A stretch of DNA of 37,389 bases from Fimbriimonadaceae bacterium (GTDB lineage: Bacteria > Armatimonadota > Fimbriimonadia > Fimbriimonadales > Fimbriimonadaceae), in NCBI GenBank assembly GCA_025455775.1, contig JALOLT010000014.1:1-37389 (forward strand), written 5' to 3'. The notes beneath the pieces were generated by a model. The model was not told where the DNA came from, made no database searches, and saw nothing but the letters and a program-made list of their open reading frames with translations. The position numbers and the translations under genes are program-made. Shown in pieces: positions 23,675 through 32,547 of the stretch. Numbering within the stretch: position 1 is the first letter of the stretch; the number at the start of each line of letters is the position of its first letter.

Positions 23675-25336
23675 TTACCCCCGAACATATTGACCGACTG
23701 TCTGGCACGAGGCCAGACTTGGATCTTCGAAGACCCTTAAGGCCCGAGCCAGGGCTTCGGCCGTATCGATGCTCGTGACACAGGCCACCCCAGTTTCAAT
23801 GCAGGCTCGGCGAATTCTGGCTGCGTCCGATCCACTCTTCTGGCCTGGCCCGGGAGTATTGATCATCAGACTCACCTCCCCCGCAAAGAGCCGTTCCAGA
23901 AGGTTCGGGGAGCCTTCGGAGATCTTCCTCAGACGCTCACAAGGGATTCCCGCTTTGTCCAAGGCAGAATGAGTCCCTCCCGTTGCGCCAAGGGTGTAGC
24001 CGCGCAAATGGAGCTCGTGGCCAATCTTTACTGCCATCGCCTTGTCCTCGTCGGTTACGGTCAAGATGACCTGACCCTGAGGCTTAAAGGTAATGCCAGA
24101 CGCTACAAGGGCCTTATAGAGAGCTGCCTCAAAGCTGCGATCCAACCCCAAAACCTCGCCAGTCGACTTCATTTCTGGTCCAAGCGACGGTTCGACCTTG
24201 CTCAGCTTTTGAAAGCTAAAGACTGGGGCCTTGACTGCATAGAGCTTCGCTGGCGCCAAGGGAGACTCAAAGCGATTCTCGGCTGGCACTGGCTGAATCG
24301 AGCCAGAAGCCCGTGGCGGACAGTCCTGGGGTCCATCCCATTCGCCAATTCCCAACTCCCACAAACCAGATGTGTATCCCAAGTCGAAGAGCTTCTGGCC
24401 CATCATGCAGCGAGTGGCGAGCTGAACCATCGGAATCCCAGTCACTTTGCTCAGGTAAGGCACTGTGCGACTGGCCCTTGGGTTCACCTCCAAAACGTAG
24501 GCGACTTCGTCCACCACCACGAATTGGATATTCATCATGCCCTTGACCCCCAGCTCTTTGGCGATGAGACGAGCAGAGCGGACGATCTGGGCTTGAACTT
24601 CTTCCGAAAGCGTGACAGGAGGATAAACCGCCATCGAATCGCCACTGTGAACCCCGGCCCGTTCGATGTGCTCCATGATGCCTGGGATCAAAGTGTCTGC
24701 CCCATCGCTGATCACATCCACTTCTGCCTCCCTTCCTAAAAAGTATTTGTCGACCAGAACCGGCTGACCAGGGTTTGCGTCCTCAGCCTCTTGGTAAAAA
24801 CCCTCTAGTTGGGAGCGGTCATACATAATATCCATCGCTCTGCCGCCGAGGACAAAGCTGGGGCGCACCAAGACAGGGTAGCCGATCTCATCTGCCACCT
24901 CAATCGCCTCCGACAGACTAAGCACGGCCCGCCCAGGTGGCTTGGGAATCTCCAGTTTGGCCAGGAGCCTTTCGAAAAGGTCACGATCCTCAGCAGTTGC
25001 AATCGCCTGTGGCGGAGTCCCTAAAACAGCGACTCCCGCATCTTGGAGCCTCTGCGCCAAGTTGATAGCTGTTTGACCTCCAAATTGAACCACCACCCCC
25101 ACTGGCTTTTCGTGAGCAACGACGTCCAAAACGTCTTCGAGGGTCACTGGTTCAAAGTAAAGGCCATCTCCAGTATCGAAGTCGGTGCTGACCGTCTCGG
25201 GATTGTTGTTAATGATGACCGCGCGATAGCCCAATCCTTCGAGAGCCCAAACGGAATGAACGCAAGAATAGTCAAATTCGATGCCTTGACCAATGCGAAT
25301 CGGGCCGGATCCGAGGACAAGAACGGTGGACTTCAT
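23675..25336 (-). CDS. carB: Carbamoyl-phosphate synthase large subunit, C-terminal half
   Basis: Protein of 553 aa equivalent to about residues 553-1073 of the usual single-chain CarB. It begins with [17 protein letters not shown], the start of the second ATP-grasp module, which phosphorylates carbamate. The E-V-N-P-R-A-S-R-T motif and the C-terminal MGS-like allosteric domain (N-T-P-G-P-G-Q-K-S) are present. The first ATP-grasp module is not upstream: the divergent lysA gene begins 62 nt away. The N-terminal half must be encoded elsewhere or missing. Split CarB is known in some archaea and Aquifex. About 40 extra Gly/Pro/Glu-rich residues, including [11 protein letters not shown], lie between the ATP-grasp and MGS domains. 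The product feeds pyrimidine and arginine synthesis. Confidence 0.92.
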   Translation of the reverse strand: MKSTVLVLGSGPIRIGQGIEFDYSCVHSVWALEGLGYRAVIINNNPETVSTDFDTGDGLYFEPVTLEDVLDVVAHEKPVGVVVQFGGQTAINLAQRLQDAGVAVLGTPPQAIATAEDRDLFERLLAKLEIPKPPGRAVLSLSEAIEVADEIGYPVLVRPSFVLGGRAMDIMYDRSQLEGFYQEAEDANPGQPVLVDKYFLGREAEVDVISDGADTLIPGIMEHIERAGVHSGDSMAVYPPVTLSEEVQAQIVRSARLIAKELGVKGMMNIQFVVVDEVAYVLEVNPRASRTVPYLSKVTGIPMVQLATRCMMGQKLFDLGYTSGLWELGIGEWDGPQDCPPRASGSIQPVPAENRFESPLAPAKLYAVKAPVFSFQKLSKVEPSLGPEMKSTGEVLGLDRSFEAALYKALVASGITFKPQGQVILTVTDEDKAMAVKIGHELHLRGYTLGATGGTHSALDKAGIPCERLRKISEGSPNLLERLFAGEVSLMINTPGPGQKSGSDAARIRRACIETGVACVTSIDTAEALARALRVFEDPSLASCQTVGQYVRG

Positions 25337-25385
25337 GAGGTGATTGGGTTTTACCCCTTCCCGACCTATCCAGACCCCCCAAAGA

Positions 25386-25391
25386 TATACT
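25386..25391 (+). promoter_or_regulatory. Leaderless -10 box for lysA
   Basis: TATACT, a close match to the sigma-70 -10 consensus, followed by 7 nt and the ATG at 25399. Transcription would start within a base or two of the start codon. No ribosome-binding site is present. Confidence 0.55.
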
Positions 25392-25398
25392 CCGACCC

Positions 25399-26715
25399 AT
25401 GCCAGCCGACCAGCTGACCGAGACCCGCTTCATTCTTGCGGATCACCTCGTCCGCGAACTCACCTCCGAATTCGGATCTCCCCTCTACGTGGTTGATGAA
25501 GCCCACATGAGGGCAAAGATCTCCCGCTATCGTGCCGCATTCTCGGCTGTTTGGCCAGATTCCGAACTCACCTTCGCTACCAAGGCCAATTCCACACTGG
25601 CTCTCATTCGAATTGCTGCTCAAGAGGGCTGCCTGATTGACGTGGCGAGTGAAGGCGAGTTCCGCGCTGCTCTTCTGGCTGGAGTTCCGGCAAATCGCTG
25701 CCACCTTCACGGGAACAACAAAACTGAACAGGAAATTGCCTTTGCCGTGCAACAGGGGATCAACCAAATCGTGGTTGACAATTTCGAGGAGATCGAGACG
25801 ATTTACCGTAAATCTTCCGGTAAAACTTGCCCAGATCTGGTTATTCGCCTTGCTCCGGGGGTCGATCCCAAAACCAACGCTAAGATATCAACCGGGCAAG
25901 CCGACACAAAGTTTGGATTCAATATCGCCGACGGATCTGGCGAAAAGGCCCTCCTCTTGGCCCTCTCCCACAATTTGCCAGTCGTTGGCTTCCACTGTCA
26001 TGTCGGAAGTCAGCTTCTCGACCCAACCGCCCAGATCAATGGGGGAGAAGCTCTCGCCCTCTTCGCTGCCGAGATGAAGCAAAAGCACGGGTTTATCACG
26101 CAAGTGCTCAACGTTGGTGGAGGCTTAGGAATCCACTACCACGGCGAGTCTCGCCCGATATCGGTTGAAGAATACTGCCGAAACCTAGTCGAACCAATCG
26201 CCAGAATTCTCAGAGCCAAGGATCTCAACCCCAAGTTGGTTCAAGAGCCAGGACGCTCTCTGGTCGGGGAATCAGGCGTCACTCTCTATCGCGTCGGCGT
26301 TGTGAAGACGGTTCCCTCCCCCGCTAAAGGGCAGCGGACTTACCTCGCGGTTGACGGAGGACTGAGTGACAATCCCCGCCCTGCCCTCTACGGCAGCCTC
26401 TACACAGTCCTTCACACCCCTGGCCAGCCACGGGAACTGGTTCAGGAATCCACCCAGGAATACACTGTAAGCGGCAAACACTGCGAGACCGACAAACTCT
26501 TCGAAGATGTGATGCTCCCACCCGATGTCAAATCGGGAGACTATTTGCAAGTCCTTTGCACAGGAGCCTATAACAGTTCGATGGCGAGTAACTATAATCG
26601 CTACCAGCGGCCAGCAACGATCCTCATTCGCCAGAATGGGTCTTATTCGCTCGTTCAACGAAACGACACGTACGAGGAAATGTTCGCCAGAGAAAGTGTG
26701 CCGAGTGACCTCTAA
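25399..26715 (+). CDS. lysA: Diaminopimelate decarboxylase
   Basis: Diaminopimelate decarboxylase of 438 aa, a PLP enzyme catalysing the last step of lysine synthesis. The PLP lysine is K62 in [21 protein letters not shown] and G-G-G-L-G-I line the cofactor pocket. E-P-G-R-S-L-V and the C-terminal C-T-G-A-Y (normally C-x-x-C/G-D/A-x at the dimer active site) complete the family pattern. Length is normal. It is divergent from carB and heads a run of three same-strand genes: the M50 protease starts 46 nt downstream and trpS follows. Confidence 0.95.
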   Translation: MPADQLTETRFILADHLVRELTSEFGSPLYVVDEAHMRAKISRYRAAFSAVWPDSELTFATKANSTLALIRIAAQEGCLIDVASEGEFRAALLAGVPANRCHLHGNNKTEQEIAFAVQQGINQIVVDNFEEIETIYRKSSGKTCPDLVIRLAPGVDPKTNAKISTGQADTKFGFNIADGSGEKALLLALSHNLPVVGFHCHVGSQLLDPTAQINGGEALALFAAEMKQKHGFITQVLNVGGGLGIHYHGESRPISVEEYCRNLVEPIARILRAKDLNPKLVQEPGRSLVGESGVTLYRVGVVKTVPSPAKGQRTYLAVDGGLSDNPRPALYGSLYTVLHTPGQPRELVQESTQEYTVSGKHCETDKLFEDVMLPPDVKSGDYLQVLCTGAYNSSMASNYNRYQRPATILIRQNGSYSLVQRNDTYEEMFARESVPSDL

Positions 26716-26761
26716 GGAAAGCGATTCCCTGCCAGGCGAGAGACGAAAGGAAAAGGTTTGA

Positions 26762-27403
26762 ATGGAATTTAACCCAACAACGATTGTGGCAATGCTGCTG
26801 GTGATCTTCCTCGCCATCGGCATCCACGAATACTGCCATGCCAAATTCGCCGATATGGCAGGGGATCCAACACCTGGCATGTATGGGCGGGTCACTCTCA
26901 ACCTTTTCAATCACTTCGACCCTTTGGGAAGCATCTTCATCCTTATCACAGTCTTTACCGGCTTCGGCTTTGGCTGGGGTCGCCCAGTGCCGATGGATCC
27001 GAGCAAAATGAGGAATCCAAAGTTAGACCATTTTGTTGCGGTTGCGGCTGGGCCACTCTCGAACCTCTTGCAAGCTGCCATCTTTGCCACCCTCCTCCGA
27101 GGGCTTGGTACGATTGGTGTCCTTTCAGGGGATAGTTTTCTCGCGGTCTTCTTTCTCTATGGGGTTCTTATTAACCTGGGTCTCTTTGTCTTTAATCTCA
27201 TCCCCATCGGCCCCCTCGACGGAATGTGGCTCTTTGGAATGGCTCTTCCGGATCCAACTCGTCTCGCCTGGACAAGGTGGAACCTCTCCTTTGGTGCCTT
27301 TTTGTTCATCCCTCTCGTCCTGATCCCGATCGGCGGAAACACCATCTTTGGATGGGTCGTTGGCCCCGCTGTGAGAATTCTTTCCGGCATCCTTCTGGGA
27401 TGA
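26762..27403 (+). CDS. M50-family (site-2 type) membrane metalloprotease
   Basis: Integral membrane zinc protease of 213 aa. H22-E23-Y-C-H26 is the H-E-x-x-H zinc site inside the first hydrophobic helix, and N-L-I-P-I-G-P-L-D-G (145-154) supplies the third ligand (D153) in the second conserved helix. Four to five transmembrane segments are predicted. There is no PDZ or CBS domain, so it belongs to the minimal Rv-type M50 proteins that cleave within the membrane; the substrate is unknown. A purine-rich AAGGAAAAGG lies 5 nt before the ATG. It sits between lysA and trpS with short gaps and is likely co-transcribed. Confidence 0.9.
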   Translation: MEFNPTTIVAMLLVIFLAIGIHEYCHAKFADMAGDPTPGMYGRVTLNLFNHFDPLGSIFILITVFTGFGFGWGRPVPMDPSKMRNPKLDHFVAVAAGPLSNLLQAAIFATLLRGLGTIGVLSGDSFLAVFFLYGVLINLGLFVFNLIPIGPLDGMWLFGMALPDPTRLAWTRWNLSFGAFLFIPLVLIPIGGNTIFGWVVGPAVRILSGILLG

Positions 27404-27454
27404 TAGATCGTCCAACGATTCGAGCGAGCTGGGGGACGAGGGAACCAAAATCTG

Positions 27455-28450
27455 ATGTCATCAAACAAGCGCATCCTGAGCGGAATGAGGAGCACGAGTC
27501 CCAAGCTCCACATTGGCAACTACGAAGGGGCGCTGCATAACTGGGTGGATCTGCAGAACGACGGATTCGACCTGTTTTGCATGGTGGCGGATCTCCACGC
27601 CCTCACGACGATGTTCGACGACCCCAAGGCGGTGAGCATCAATGCCAGAGAAGTTGCTAAAGACTACGTTGCAGCTGGGATCGACCCAAACCGGAGCGTC
27701 ATTTTCATTCAAAGCCACGTGAAGGAGCACTCCGAACTGCACCTTTTGCTCAGTATGATGACCCCACTCGGTTGGCTAGAACGGGTTCCGACTTATAAGG
27801 AAAAGCAACAGGATTTAGGGGGAGCGGAACGGGAACCCTATGGTCTTCTCGGATACCCAGTGCTCCAAACCGCCGATATCTTGCTCTATCGCCCTCATGG
27901 GGTTCCAGTGGGGCGTGATCAAGCTGCTCACCTCGAGATCGGCAACGATATTGGCCGCAGATTTAACAAACTCACGGGAAGCGAGGTCTTCAGCGAATAC
28001 AAGTACATGATTAGTGAGGACGAGCTTCGCGCCAAGCTCCCTGGCCTGGATATGAGAAAGATGAGCAAATCGTATGGCAACTGCATCTATCTGAGCGACA
28101 CGCCAGAAGACACTGCCAAGCAAATCCAGTCAGCCTTTACCACTCCCACCAAAATGCGAAAGAGTGATCCTGGGATCCCGGAAGGCTGCGCCGTTTGCCA
28201 GTACCTCCGGATCTACTCACCCAACTGGGAACAACAATGGGCCGAAGACGTGGCAGGGGAACGAGGCTGCAGCCAGAACAAGAAGGAACTCACGGAGATT
28301 TTGAACGAGTACCTCCGCCCCATGCGCGAACGCAGAGCAGCACTTTCCGATTCAGACGTCGAAGACATCCTGCGAGATGGGGCAAAACGAGCCCAGGTGG
28401 TAGCAGGTGAAACAATGGACGCAGTACGGTCAGCCATGGGCCTTTTCTGA
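27455..28450 (+). CDS. trpS: Tryptophanyl-tRNA synthetase
   Basis: Class I aminoacyl-tRNA synthetase of 331 aa that charges tRNA-Trp. The HIGH-equivalent is L-H-I-G-N-Y and the KMSKS loop is K-M-S-K-S-Y-G-N. R-I-L-S-G-M-R at the N-terminus, and Q-T-A-D-I-L-L-Y with V-P-V-G-R-D-Q, are typical of bacterial TrpRS. Length is normal. The usual P-T-G-x-L-H-I-G-N reads S-T-S-P-K-L-H-I-G-N here, a small change before the HIGH motif. It is the third gene of the lysA run and starts 51 nt after the M50 stop. Confidence 0.96.
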   Translation: MSSNKRILSGMRSTSPKLHIGNYEGALHNWVDLQNDGFDLFCMVADLHALTTMFDDPKAVSINAREVAKDYVAAGIDPNRSVIFIQSHVKEHSELHLLLSMMTPLGWLERVPTYKEKQQDLGGAEREPYGLLGYPVLQTADILLYRPHGVPVGRDQAAHLEIGNDIGRRFNKLTGSEVFSEYKYMISEDELRAKLPGLDMRKMSKSYGNCIYLSDTPEDTAKQIQSAFTTPTKMRKSDPGIPEGCAVCQYLRIYSPNWEQQWAEDVAGERGCSQNKKELTEILNEYLRPMRERRAALSDSDVEDILRDGAKRAQVVAGETMDAVRSAMGLF

Positions 28451-28559
28451 TCTCTCCTCTGCCTTCGCTCCAAGAGTTCCAAGTATTCTCGTGCCTTTCT
28501 CCGCGAACCTTGTTCTATGATCTGTGGCACGATTCATGTTGGTAACCTTGCCAACGATC

Positions 28560-29444
28560 ATGAGTCGCACTGACCACCAAGACATTCGAATCGGCACCCT
28601 CGCCAATCTGGACAAAGCCGAAACTTACCTGCCCCAAATTCTCCCCCATGGATTCGAGAGTTTCGAGCTGACAACATGGGCCAGACTCCCAGACCTAGAT
28701 CTCGCTGAACTTGGAAAGAAAGTTCAAGACATCTGCGGAGACGACGCCATCATTAGCAGCGTCGGCTGCTACGGCAACCCTCTGCAAGAAGAGGAAACGG
28801 CCAAGGCCATCGAAACCCTGATCAAGAACGCCAAGCACTTTGGATGCAACATCGTGTGCGGATTTGCCGGAGCTCAAGAGGATCGATCTGTGGAAGAAAA
28901 CATGCCCAAGTTTAAGGAAGTCTGGGGCCATCTTGCCAAAGTCGCGGAAGGAGAAGGAGTCAAATTTGCCTTCGAAAACTGCGATATGGGTGGCACCTGG
29001 GAATCACCTAAGTGGAACATTGCCCACAACCCCCGCGGATGGGAAATGATGTTCAATGAGGTCATCAGCGACGCGATCGGTCTGGAATGGGAGCCCTGCC
29101 ACCAAATGTACAGTCTCGCTGATCCCATTCCGCAGCTTCGAAAGTGGGTTGGCAAGATCTACCATGTTCACGGCAAAGACGCGACGATCAATCACGACAT
29201 TCTGGAAACCTATGGCTTCCGCGCAGGAATGCCAATCGTCCAGCACAGAACCCCAGGATTTGGCGACAGCGACTGGACAGACATCATCACCATCTTGAGG
29301 GGAGCCGGATGGCGCGGAGCCATCGATATCGAAGGTTGGCATGACCCTGTCTACCGAGATGATCTGGAGATGACTGGTCAGGTTTATGGTCTCGAATATC
29401 TGAAAGCCTGCCGCGGCGGAGCCTTCATTCCAAACCCTGTCTAA
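28560..29444 (+). CDS. Sugar phosphate isomerase/epimerase (xylose-isomerase-like TIM barrel)
   Basis: TIM-barrel protein of 294 aa of the AP-endonuclease-2 / xylose isomerase-like family. It opens with I-R-I-G-T-L-A-N and L-P-H-G-F-E-S-F-E-L. The barrel metal-site residues are suggested by F-E-N-C-D-M-G-G, W-E-P-C-H-Q, Y-H-V-H-G-K-D and D-I-E-G-W-H-D-P. Such proteins isomerise or epimerise sugars or sugar phosphates using a divalent metal; the substrate is not evident. The ATG at 28560 is chosen from expected homology. Upstream GTG 28524 and ATG 28536 are also in frame, and TATGAT at 28516-28521 could be their -10 box. The following CBM9-like protein may share a role in carbohydrate metabolism. 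Confidence 0.82.
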   Translation: MSRTDHQDIRIGTLANLDKAETYLPQILPHGFESFELTTWARLPDLDLAELGKKVQDICGDDAIISSVGCYGNPLQEEETAKAIETLIKNAKHFGCNIVCGFAGAQEDRSVEENMPKFKEVWGHLAKVAEGEGVKFAFENCDMGGTWESPKWNIAHNPRGWEMMFNEVISDAIGLEWEPCHQMYSLADPIPQLRKWVGKIYHVHGKDATINHDILETYGFRAGMPIVQHRTPGFGDSDWTDIITILRGAGWRGAIDIEGWHDPVYRDDLEMTGQVYGLEYLKACRGGAFIPNPV

Positions 29445-29580
29445 AAATCTTTTCTCAGCAGCGAGAATTATTCTGGATCGCTCCTCCATAATGTCTGGTA
29501 CCACCAGCTGTTTTGGAGGGGCACTTTCGTTGTCTGAGTGCTGATTTTTCTATTTGCCTTTTTAATTGGAGGTACTTCTC

Positions 29581-30285
29581 TTGGCCAACTCTCACTACCT
29601 TTGTCAGTTCGTTAACCGGAATCTTCGCCTTGATGGCGCGATGGGTGACCCAGCTTGGCAAACTGCCGAATGGACCGCACCCTTCGTCGACATCTTGGGG
29701 CCACAGGCTTCTGAGCCACGGTTCAAAACCAGGGCAAAAATGCTCTGGAGTCCCGAGTTTTTATATGTTGGAGCTTGGCTGGAGGAACCCAATGTATGGG
29801 CGACAATCACCGAACAACAGTCCGTTATTTTTCAAGACAACGACTTTGAAGTCTTCATCGACCCAGACGGAGATGGCGAAAAGTACTTCGAGTTTGAGAT
29901 TAACGCTCTCAATACGAAGTGGGATCTTTTCCTGCCAGTCCGGTACTCGAAGGGAGGCTCCCCAGATGGAAAGTGGCGGAGTAACGCCCTCTCTGCCGTA
30001 TCTGTGCATGGCACTTTGAACAACCCGAACGACCAAGATGAAGGCTGGTCAGTGGAGATCGCCTTTCCCTGGTCCAGTTTTGTCGAGGGGGGTAGCCGAA
30101 TCCCGCCTGAGACTGGCGATGCCTGGCGTCTGAATTTTAGCCGGGTCGAGTGGCAAACAGAAGTTGTGAGTGGCACCACCCGCAAGTTGCCCAATACTCC
30201 CGAGGATAATTGGGTTTGGAGCCCCCAAGGGGTGATCGATATGCACCAACCAGAACAGTGGGGATTTGTACACTTTCAGCGATAA
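29581..30285 (+). CDS. CBM9-like carbohydrate-binding domain protein
   Basis: Protein of 234 aa made essentially of one carbohydrate-binding module family 9-like domain. L-D-G-A-M-G-D-P-A-W-Q-T-A near the start, F-L-Y-V-G-A-W-L-E-E-P in the middle and D-N-D-F-E-V-F-I-D-P-D-G-D are typical. V-E-I-A-F-P-W-S-S-F and W-R-L-N-F-S-R-V-E-W toward the end complete the pattern. There is no signal peptide, so it may be cytoplasmic or use an unusual route. Start: TTG 29581, because GGAGG lies exactly 8 nt before it; the TTG at 29566 overlaps that GGAGG and cannot use it. A CBM9-only protein without catalytic domain probably binds glycan ends or helps a neighbouring enzyme. Confidence 0.85.
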   Translation: MANSHYLCQFVNRNLRLDGAMGDPAWQTAEWTAPFVDILGPQASEPRFKTRAKMLWSPEFLYVGAWLEEPNVWATITEQQSVIFQDNDFEVFIDPDGDGEKYFEFEINALNTKWDLFLPVRYSKGGSPDGKWRSNALSAVSVHGTLNNPNDQDEGWSVEIAFPWSSFVEGGSRIPPETGDAWRLNFSRVEWQTEVVSGTTRKLPNTPEDNWVWSPQGVIDMHQPEQWGFVHFQR

Positions 30286-30298
30286 GTTACGTTAGAAC

Positions 30299-31978
30299 TT
30301 ATCGGATATTAAAGTACTTTGCTTCCGGGTGGTGGACGATGATTGCGCTGGTTGATTGCTCTGGATTCAGCATGAACTCCTCTGTGAGTTCGATCCCGAT
30401 GTCTTGGGGTTGCAACAGCTCCAACAACTGCACCTGATCTTCGAGATTCGGACAAGCAGGGTAGCCAAAACTGTACCGAGCCCCGTGGTACTTTGTGCTA
30501 AACAAGAGACGGATTTCTTCTGGCTCGTCTGCCGCAAAGCCCATCTCACTCCTCATTTGTTTATGCCAGTATTCCGCGAGTGCTTCCGCCGTCTCAACTC
30601 CCATCCCATGAACGTAAAGATAGTCTTGGAAGTCGCCCTTTGCGAAGAGGCTTCGTTCATATTCGCTAACCTCATGGCCGACAGTAACGATGGAGAATCC
30701 GACAACATCCTTGATGCCTGATTCGGTTGACTTAAAGAAATCACTCAAACAAAGACGACGGTTATCGGACTGGCGTGGGAAGTTAAACCGACACCTCTCT
30801 GTCTTTTGATCCTCATGGTAAATGATGAGGTCATTCCCTTCGCTCTGGCACCAAAAGTAGCCCCACTTAACTTGAGGCTTGAGCGTTCTGGCCAACTCAC
30901 GACACTTCTGTTCAAAAATTGGGCGCACGTTATCTTCCAGCCACTGAGCAAACTCAGGATTGGACATGTCGTCCGGCTTTTTGTACTGCCATTGTCCTCG
31001 CCAAAGAGCCACAGGGTTCACGTAGCGGTAGAGCTCGAAAATGTCAAACTTCGACATCTTCTTTGCGCCATAGAAGGGGAGTTCTGGCACAGGGATCTCT
31101 GTTGAAACGTCGCTCTTTGTGCCATCAAAGACGTAAAGCTCTGGGTTAGTGTCGGGAAGTCTATGGCTCGAAATCCTGGTTCCAGAGGGGCTTGCCTCTG
31201 GTTCTGCAATGGGAATTTGATCTTTGATCGCAGTCGAGAGTTCCTCCATCAGACTGAGTCCCTCGAACGCGTCTTTAGCGTAATAGACGTTCCCCTTGTA
31301 GATTGCTCTGAGATCTTCTTCCACGTAACCTCTCGTCAGAGCAGCTCCACCCAAGATAACTGGGTAGTGCTGGAGGCCACGCTCATTGAGTTCGATCAAG
31401 TTGTCCCTCATGATGAGCGTAGATTTAACCAAAAGGCCACTCAATCCGATCACTTGGCACTTCCCAGCTTGGGCTTGCTCTATGATGTTATTGATTGGTT
31501 GTTTGATCCCAATGTTTACAACTCGGTAGCCGTTATTACTCAGAATGATATCGACAAGGTTCTTGCCGATATCGTGGACGTCACCAGCAACTGTTGCCAA
31601 AAGAATGGATCCCTTTTCTGAACCCTCGACCTTCTCCATGTGGGGTTCTAAAAGGCGAACACTTGCCTTCATAACCTCCGCGCTTTGGAGCACAAAGGGG
31701 AGTTGCATCTTCCCAGCGCCAAAAAGTTCACCTACTGTCTTCATCCCATCAAGAAGAATCTCGTTAATGATCTCAAGCGGCGGGTATTGCGCGAGGGCGT
31801 CGTTGATATGAGATTCTAGGTTCTTTTTGATCCCGTTTACGATGTGCTTTTTCAAGCAGTCTTCGACTGTGAGACCAGCGAAAGGATCGACTGACGTGTC
31901 GGCAGCCTTCACGTTTTCGAAAAGGGACATAAACTCTACGAGTGGATCGTAGCTACACGTCAATTCTGATTCAGACAT
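30299..31978 (-). CDS. metH: Methionine synthase, C-terminal half (cobalamin and activation domains)
   Basis: Protein of 559 aa covering only the second half of B12-dependent methionine synthase. The helical cap domain ends in L-P-F-V-L-Q-S-A-E-V-M. The cobalamin-binding Rossmann domain carries D133-V-H135-D-I-G138, the D-x-H-x-x-G motif whose His binds cobalt, and later G-G-A-A-L-T-R. The S-adenosylmethionine reactivation domain follows from about residue 300, with Y-S-F-G-Y-P-A-C-P near residue 505. The homocysteine and methyltetrahydrofolate domains that make up the first half of a usual 1200-residue MetH are absent; the peroxiredoxin gene lies directly upstream (23 nt). They must be encoded elsewhere for a working enzyme. 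The reactivation domain indicates repair of oxidised cobalamin, which fits the neighbouring peroxiredoxin. Confidence 0.92.
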   Translation of the reverse strand: MSESELTCSYDPLVEFMSLFENVKAADTSVDPFAGLTVEDCLKKHIVNGIKKNLESHINDALAQYPPLEIINEILLDGMKTVGELFGAGKMQLPFVLQSAEVMKASVRLLEPHMEKVEGSEKGSILLATVAGDVHDIGKNLVDIILSNNGYRVVNIGIKQPINNIIEQAQAGKCQVIGLSGLLVKSTLIMRDNLIELNERGLQHYPVILGGAALTRGYVEEDLRAIYKGNVYYAKDAFEGLSLMEELSTAIKDQIPIAEPEASPSGTRISSHRLPDTNPELYVFDGTKSDVSTEIPVPELPFYGAKKMSKFDIFELYRYVNPVALWRGQWQYKKPDDMSNPEFAQWLEDNVRPIFEQKCRELARTLKPQVKWGYFWCQSEGNDLIIYHEDQKTERCRFNFPRQSDNRRLCLSDFFKSTESGIKDVVGFSIVTVGHEVSEYERSLFAKGDFQDYLYVHGMGVETAEALAEYWHKQMRSEMGFAADEPEEIRLLFSTKYHGARYSFGYPACPNLEDQVQLLELLQPQDIGIELTEEFMLNPEQSTSAIIVHHPEAKYFNIR

Positions 31979-32001
31979 AGGTGAACTTCTCGCGCCAGAC
32001 T

Positions 32002-32481
32002 TTAGGCAAGGTTTTTCAAGGTATCGAGAATTGCTTGAGCGTTTGGCTTTTCGAGAGGTGTCGGAGTTTCTTCAGAATATCTGACTATGCCTTCCTTGTC
32101 GATGACGAAAGCAGCGCGCTTGCTTCCGGGGCCAAGGCCTACGAGGTCAGGCAAAACCACGTCGTAGGCAGCGATGGTCGTCTTCTGATAGTCACTGGCG
32201 AGAGTCAACTTGATACTGTTCTGCTTAGCCCAGGCTTCCTGGGCAAAAGGAGAATCTGCGCTGATCGCGATAACGTGAGCATCCAGCCCGTCAAAGTCCG
32301 AAAGGCCACTGGTCATGTCACAAAGCTGATCTGTGCAGACCCCGGTGAAGGCAGCGGGAAAGAACAAGACAACCGTGTTTTTCTTACTAAAATTGTCGCT
32401 CAGCTTGACATCCACGAGTCCGTCGTCGTTCTTGCTGCGGAGGGAGAAATCTGGGGCTTGGGTTCCAACTGCAATAGCCAT
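32002..32481 (-). CDS. Peroxiredoxin (AhpE-like)
   Basis: Thiol peroxidase of 159 aa that reduces hydrogen peroxide and organic peroxides. The catalytic motif is P-A-A-F-T-G-V-C, with C49 as the peroxidatic cysteine. A second cysteine (C54, in D-Q-L-C) lies five residues later and could form an intramolecular disulfide. F-S-L-R-S at the start and R-A-A-F-V-I-D later are typical. It is followed after 23 nt by the metH half-gene on the same strand and probably shares its transcript. A TAATCT box 8 nt before the ATG suggests a leaderless start. Confidence 0.92.
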   Translation of the reverse strand: MAIAVGTQAPDFSLRSKNDDGLVDVKLSDNFSKKNTVVLFFPAAFTGVCTDQLCDMTSGLSDFDGLDAHVIAISADSPFAQEAWAKQNSIKLTLASDYQKTTIAAYDVVLPDLVGLGPGSKRAAFVIDKEGIVRYSEETPTPLEKPNAQAILDTLKNLA

Positions 32482-32489
32482 AACAACTC

Positions 32490-32495
32490 AGATTA
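32490..32495 (-). promoter_or_regulatory. Leaderless -10 box for the peroxiredoxin gene
   Basis: TAATCT with 8 nt to the ATG at 32481; a CATAAT hexamer overlaps it. No ribosome-binding site is present. Confidence 0.45.
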
Positions 32496-32547
32496 TGGGC
32501 GAGTGAAGAGACACATCACAGGACAAGACCCCTGCCTGCAGACCTCC

